Source of the DNA: Bacteroides sp.
GTDB lineage: Bacteria > Bacteroidota > Bacteroidia > Bacteroidales > Bacteroidaceae
Reading direction: 5' to 3'
Assembly: GCA_019414665.1 (NCBI GenBank)
Contig: DXLO01000064.1
Location: forward strand, 1 to 7,796
Length of the DNA stretch: 7,796 nt
This document shows, piece after piece, positions 4,486-7,796 of the stretch. Position 1 is the first letter of the stretch. Every line of letters begins with the position of its first letter. Below the pieces are notes generated by a model. That model was not told the DNA's origin. It worked only from the letters and a program-made list of their open reading frames with translations, and made no database searches. Both the position numbers and the translations under genes were made by a program.

Positions 4486-5187
4486 ATGGCTTCATTCAGA
4501 AAAGAGATACTTGGGCAGATTGAACGGATAGATACCGGGCGTATATTCACGTTCCGGGATTTGTCGTTTGAAACGGAAAAGACCGCCAATGTTGCGGTGC
4601 TACTTTCCGAACAGAGCCGCAAAGGGGTACTGGTACGGGTTGAAAAGGGGGCGTACTACCGTCCCAAGAAATCAGTGCTGGGGCTGGGAAAGCTGCCTGT
4701 CTATCAGGATGAACAGTTCCGCTACCTGACTGAAAAACTGAACGGCTATATCACGGGGGCTTACATCTATAACAAAATGGGGCTGACCGAACAGGTAGCC
4801 ACAACCATAACGATAGCCACTCCTAACCCGGTTCGCCGTTTCCGTTTCAAGAACTTGGATATAGAGTGCGTGAAAGCCTACTGCATGGACTACCCGGATG
4901 AAAGCCTTGTCCCGTACTTGCGGCTGCTCGATGCGATAAAGGACATGAAGCGCATACCCGGAACAACCGGGCAGGACATCTACAACCGGGTCAAAAGCCA
5001 ATATTTCAACGGGTACAGCCTGCCGGAACTGGAAAAAATCGTATCTTTGGCGAAAAGTTACCCGCCACGTGTCAGAAAGGTGGTGGCGGACATACTGGGC
5101 GACATCAGACAAACCGTATTGCAAACGGAAATGGCAAAGACCATTCTTCCCACGACACGGTTCAACTTGGATTATAAAACGGCATAG
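4486..5187 (+). CDS. AbiEi-like antitoxin (DUF6088-type winged-helix protein)
   Basis: This is a 233-residue protein. Residues ~1-62 form a winged-helix-like N-terminus, with the phrase GRIFTFRDLSFETEKTANVA followed by the wing GVLVRVEKGAYYRPK. This is the arrangement seen in AbiEi-type antitoxins, which bind their own promoter. Residues ~75-130 (YLTEKLNGYITGAYIYNKMG, then TTITIATPNPVRRFRF) match the second AbiEi domain. The rest is helical with no enzyme motif. In Bacteroidales the partners of AbiEii nucleotidyltransferases are often classed as DUF6088. In the AbiE type IV toxin-antitoxin system the antitoxin counters the toxin without a direct complex and represses the operon. The ATG at 4486 is preferred to the TTG at 4459, which lies in the -7 box; AAAGGA precedes it. 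It ends 9 bp before abiEii. Confidence 0.8.
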   Translation: MASFRKEILGQIERIDTGRIFTFRDLSFETEKTANVAVLLSEQSRKGVLVRVEKGAYYRPKKSVLGLGKLPVYQDEQFRYLTEKLNGYITGAYIYNKMGLTEQVATTITIATPNPVRRFRFKNLDIECVKAYCMDYPDESLVPYLRLLDAIKDMKRIPGTTGQDIYNRVKSQYFNGYSLPELEKIVSLAKSYPPRVRKVVADILGDIRQTVLQTEMAKTILPTTRFNLDYKTA

Positions 5188-5196
5188 GACAGAAAT

Positions 5197-6213
5197 ATGA
5201 ATTTACATTCGGACAAGGAAGCGTTCAAGGAAATCATCGCACTGGCGGCTGAACATTTCGGCTACGAGCAGTCGCACGTGGAAAAGGATTACTGGGTATC
5301 GAAGATACTGCGGGATATTTCCATGTCCGAATATGCGGATAAGACCTACTTCAAAGGCGGAACTTCACTTTCCAAAGCCTACGGGCTGATAGAACGTTTC
5401 TCGGAAGATTTGGACTTGTTCGTGTTCACGGGTGACAAAGGTGCGTCCAAGCAGGCGGAAAAGACATTGAACAAGAAACTTTCCAAATACATAGCCGAAC
5501 TCAATAGTGACATATACAAGGAAGATTTGTCGGAAACGGGCGGTAATTACCGTAAACTGTATTTCTCGTATGACAATGTATTTCAAGGCGTGGGACTGAA
5601 AGAACATTTGGAAGTAGAGATAAAATCCTGTGACCTGCCGGACAAAAAACTGATGTTCTACCCGGCGGACAAGCGGGTTATCAAACCGATTGTGACCGCC
5701 TTTCTTGAAAGCATCGGGCAAGAGGAACTGATAAGCACCTACGGGCTGGGAAGTTTTGAAACGCAGTGTATCAACCCCCGAAAGACTATCTGCGACAAGG
5801 TTTCAAGGCTGGTAAAGCTGTCTTACAATGAGGATGCAGCCGCACTGTTGGCAAAGCATATCCGTGACGTTTACGACTTGTCGGCACTCTACCACAATCA
5901 GGAATATAACGATTACCTACATTCGGAAGATTTCTTGGATGCCATGTACCGGGTGACGATAGAGGACGGACTAAATAAAAACTCCCGTTCGCACTTGTCG
6001 CTGGCTGATGCACCGATATTCAAGGATGCCGAAGCGGTCATGGCGTTACCCGAAGTGGCTACGGCGTACACTACCGATTTGAAGAAACTGACTTTCGACA
6101 AAAGCAAGATGCCGCCGATAGGCAAGGCTGTGGAAGCATTGAAGAACCTGCACGAAATATTAGTGCGTTTTGAAGCCTACCGCACCAAAAAGCAAAATGA
6201 AGAACAACCGTAA
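5197..6213 (+). CDS. abiEii: AbiEii/AbiGii-family nucleotidyltransferase toxin
   Basis: This is a 338-residue cytosolic protein with the AbiEii nucleotidyltransferase motifs in order: EKDYWVSKIL near the N-terminus (~29-38), GGTSLSK (54-60), SEDLDL (69-74) carrying the metal-binding aspartates, LEVEIKS (~138-144), ICDKVSRL (~198-205) and HIRDVYDL (221-228), which corresponds to the later lysine/aspartate motif. All visible motifs look intact and the length is usual for Bacteroidales members. Related toxins transfer nucleotides to RNA, with tRNA acceptor ends as the known target of some homologues, and halt growth on phage infection or antitoxin loss. It follows abiEi by 9 bp in one operon, which is the canonical order. 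The stop codon lies in the loop of a hairpin shared with the convergent mobC. On a conjugative element the pair may stabilise the element or block phages. Confidence 0.92.
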   Translation: MNLHSDKEAFKEIIALAAEHFGYEQSHVEKDYWVSKILRDISMSEYADKTYFKGGTSLSKAYGLIERFSEDLDLFVFTGDKGASKQAEKTLNKKLSKYIAELNSDIYKEDLSETGGNYRKLYFSYDNVFQGVGLKEHLEVEIKSCDLPDKKLMFYPADKRVIKPIVTAFLESIGQEELISTYGLGSFETQCINPRKTICDKVSRLVKLSYNEDAAALLAKHIRDVYDLSALYHNQEYNDYLHSEDFLDAMYRVTIEDGLNKNSRSHLSLADAPIFKDAEAVMALPEVATAYTTDLKKLTFDKSKMPPIGKAVEALKNLHEILVRFEAYRTKKQNEEQP

Positions 6214-6233
6214 AGCTACATCGGCTGTTCTTC
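6199..6233. terminator. Hairpin between the convergent abiEii and mobC genes
   Basis: GAAGAACAACCG (6199-6210) and CGGCTGTTCTTC (6222-6233) form a 12-bp stem with one mismatch around an 11-base loop that begins with the abiEii stop codon. The left arm is the last four sense codons of abiEii. On the minus strand the hairpin is followed by a T-rich run (ATTTTGCTTTTTGG), so termination of mobC transcripts is likely. On the plus strand no T-tract follows. It is probably the common end point of the two convergent transcripts. Confidence 0.6.
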
Positions 6234-6258
6234 ACTCCATACATTATATTATATACAG

Positions 6259-7796
6259 CTATTCTTCCTCCTTAATCAAGTGGCATAGCTCCGGGTCGTT
6301 CTTAATCCGTGTTATCTCGTCCTCGACAATCTGCCGGACTTCCTGACGGATGCGGTCATAGTTGGCTTGTATCTCCTCCTGCATCCGGTCGTTGCCGTCC
6401 TTGTCGGTGAAGTCGATAATCTGCGGCAACTTCACGTAACGGGCGGTTTCCCGCTTCACCTTTTCATTGTCCACCACGATTTCGCAGTGGAAAATCTTCT
6501 GCTCTATCCGTTCATCGAAGTTGTCCGCCACAGCACCCACGAACATACCTTGCGTGAGGTTGGATATTTTGCTGGCGGGTATCAGGCTGTCCATTTGGGT
6601 GCTTATCGAGGTGGATTTTTCCCGTTGGTTTATCGTCATGCTCTGCCGTTTCTGCAACACCTTTCCGAAACGCTCGGAAAGGATTTTCGCCGTTTCACCG
6701 ACTACTTGACCGCTGAACACGTTACCCACAGTATTTTGGATAACCCGGCTTTCCTTGTCCCCGTAATCACGGGTAAGCTGGCTGTAATCCTGAAAGCCTA
6801 ACAGAACCGCAACCTTGTTGCTTCGGGCGGTGGCAATCAAATTATCCAACCCCCGAAAATATATAGTTGGTAATTCATCTATTATCACCGAACTTTTAAG
6901 CTGACCTTTCTTGTTTATCAGCTTCACGATACGGGAATTATATAATCCCAGTGCTGCCGAGTAGATATTTTGGCGGTCAGGATTGTTGCCGACAACCAGT
7001 ATTTTAGGCTCTTTCGGGTTGTTGATGTCAAGTGAAAAATCATCGCCCGTCATTACCCAGTAAAGGGCGGGTGAAATCATCCTTGAAAGCGGGATTTTTG
7101 CACTGGCAATCTGCCCCTGCAACTGTTCAACTGCCGAACTTTCCCAAGCGTCCACGAACGGGGAAAGGTAATTTTCCAGTTCGGGATAACTGCGCAAAAT
7201 CGTGAATACATCAGCGTATTTCTTGTTCAACAGTTCTATGGCATGGGGAAACGTGCAATACCTGCCGCCTTGATAGATGCGCAAATACCAAATAATGGCT
7301 GCAAGCAGGATAATCGGGCTTTCCACGAAGAAGTCGCCCTGCTTGCTTATCCAGCTTCGATTGAGGTTAAGCATAATCGTGTAGCTGGCTTCATAAGCAT
7401 CCGCAATGTCCGACATGAAGCTGGCGTTTATAGGGTTACATCGGTGGCTCTTGCGTGGGTCGTCAAAGTTGATAACGTAAAATTTCGGCTTGACCTTGTA
7501 GCCGTCCAAGTGGTTAAGCAAATGATTGTAAGCGATTTCCGAAAGGTCAGGAAACTTATAATCATACAGGTAGAGCGCAAAACCTTTCTCGATTTGCTGT
7601 TTTATGTAATTATTTACTACTGCGTATGACTTCCCGCTGCCCGGCGTTCCTAACACGATACTCGCACGAAAAACGTTTACAACGTTAATATAGCCATTGT
7701 TCCACTTCTTCTTATAGTAGAACCGGGTAGGCAGATTTACAGAATACTCGTTCTCGATAAGCCTTGTTTCCTGCTGGAAACTTTCGTTCTCGGTAT
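6259..7796 (-). CDS. mobC: Type IV coupling protein (MobC/TraG-VirD4 type), 5' part outside window
   Basis: The frame is open to the window edge, so the N-terminus is missing; a GTG at 7656 inside it is only an internal valine. The 511 visible residues start TENESFQQETRLIENEYSVN, then show a Walker A motif GTPGSGKS at visible residues 49-56. A Walker B SSVIIDELPT lies at ~301-310, followed by GLDNLIATARSNKVAVLLGFQDYSQL, the typical TraG/VirD4 motor core. A charged coiled tail (~450-511) ends LIKEEE. These hexameric ATPases sit at the inner membrane and pass the relaxase-DNA complex to the type IV secretion channel. Bacteroides MobC proteins carry N-terminal membrane helices, which here would lie beyond 7796. 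On this strand the order mobC, cargo, DUF3945, topB indicates that the cargo is inserted in the ICE transfer region. The gene converges on abiEii with 45 bp between stops. Confidence 0.9.
   Translation of the reverse strand, partial: TENESFQQETRLIENEYSVNLPTRFYYKKKWNNGYINVVNVFRASIVLGTPGSGKSYAVVNNYIKQQIEKGFALYLYDYKFPDLSEIAYNHLLNHLDGYKVKPKFYVINFDDPRKSHRCNPINASFMSDIADAYEASYTIMLNLNRSWISKQGDFFVESPIILLAAIIWYLRIYQGGRYCTFPHAIELLNKKYADVFTILRSYPELENYLSPFVDAWESSAVEQLQGQIASAKIPLSRMISPALYWVMTGDDFSLDINNPKEPKILVVGNNPDRQNIYSAALGLYNSRIVKLINKKGQLKSSVIIDELPTIYFRGLDNLIATARSNKVAVLLGFQDYSQLTRDYGDKESRVIQNTVGNVFSGQVVGETAKILSERFGKVLQKRQSMTINQREKSTSISTQMDSLIPASKISNLTQGMFVGAVADNFDERIEQKIFHCEIVVDNEKVKRETARYVKLPQIIDFTDKDGNDRMQEEIQANYDRIRQEVRQIVEDEITRIKNDPELCHLIKEEE

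Noticed and set aside
4365..4622. Minus-strand 85-codon frame
   Set aside because: It overlaps the abiE promoter and the abiEi start on the opposite strand and has no family resemblance.
4672..6125. Minus-strand frames inside abiEi and abiEii
   Set aside because: They are shadows of genes with recognisable motifs on the plus strand.
6367..7629. Plus-strand frames inside mobC
   Set aside because: They are antisense to the coupling protein with its Walker A and B motifs.

Overview
The window comes from the Bacteroidales (Bacteroides or Parabacteroides type). It carries Bacteroidetes-style promoters (TAnnTTTG -7 boxes, some with a TTTG -33 box), a MobC/TraG-type coupling protein, a DUF4099/DUF3945 protein and the first codons of a TopB-like type IA topoisomerase. 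These backbone genes all lie on the minus strand in the order mobC, DUF3945 gene, topB, which is typical of conjugative elements (ICEs) of gut Bacteroidales. Both backbone ends are cut by the window: topB keeps only its first 18 codons, and mobC lacks its N-terminus.

Between the DUF3945 gene and mobC lies about 4.8 kb of cargo, with every convincing cargo gene on the plus strand. Cargo part 1 (about 1.43-4.08 kb) is visibly AT-rich and partly decayed. It holds a tyrosine recombinase reduced to its first ~31 codons, a lipoprotein signal-peptide remnant, an intact Crp/Fnr-family regulator, a small secreted lipoprotein and a 70-residue membrane protein. Cargo part 2 (about 4.08-6.23 kb) is less AT-rich. 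It holds a two-gene AbiE-type toxin-antitoxin/abortive-infection operon: a DUF6088/AbiEi-like winged-helix protein and an AbiEii nucleotidyltransferase. This operon converges on mobC, and a hairpin overlapping the abiEii stop codon separates the two.

The most unusual structure is a diverged non-coding block of about 280 bp present twice in direct orientation, once at the left edge of each cargo part (block A 1432-1718, block B 4079-4352). Both copies hold, in the same order, a 29-bp core (27/29 identical), two ~20-bp-period repeats, a 12-bp-stem hairpin whose arms differ in sequence but still pair, an array of tandem 11-bp repeats, a TTTTRCAAAA motif and a second 11-bp array. The 11-mers are nearly uniform within the first pair of each block but differ between blocks (TGAACCCTTTG in A, TGAGCCATTTG in B). 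With the integrase remnant beside block A, this suggests recombinase attachment regions or a modular cargo-loading site in the ICE. An iteron-like origin or a regulatory block is also possible.

How the parts work together: the backbone genes serve DNA processing and conjugative transfer. The AbiE pair probably protects the host or stabilises the element. The Crp-like regulator and the lipoprotein may form a small accessory module, but nothing in the sequence gives their signal or substrate.
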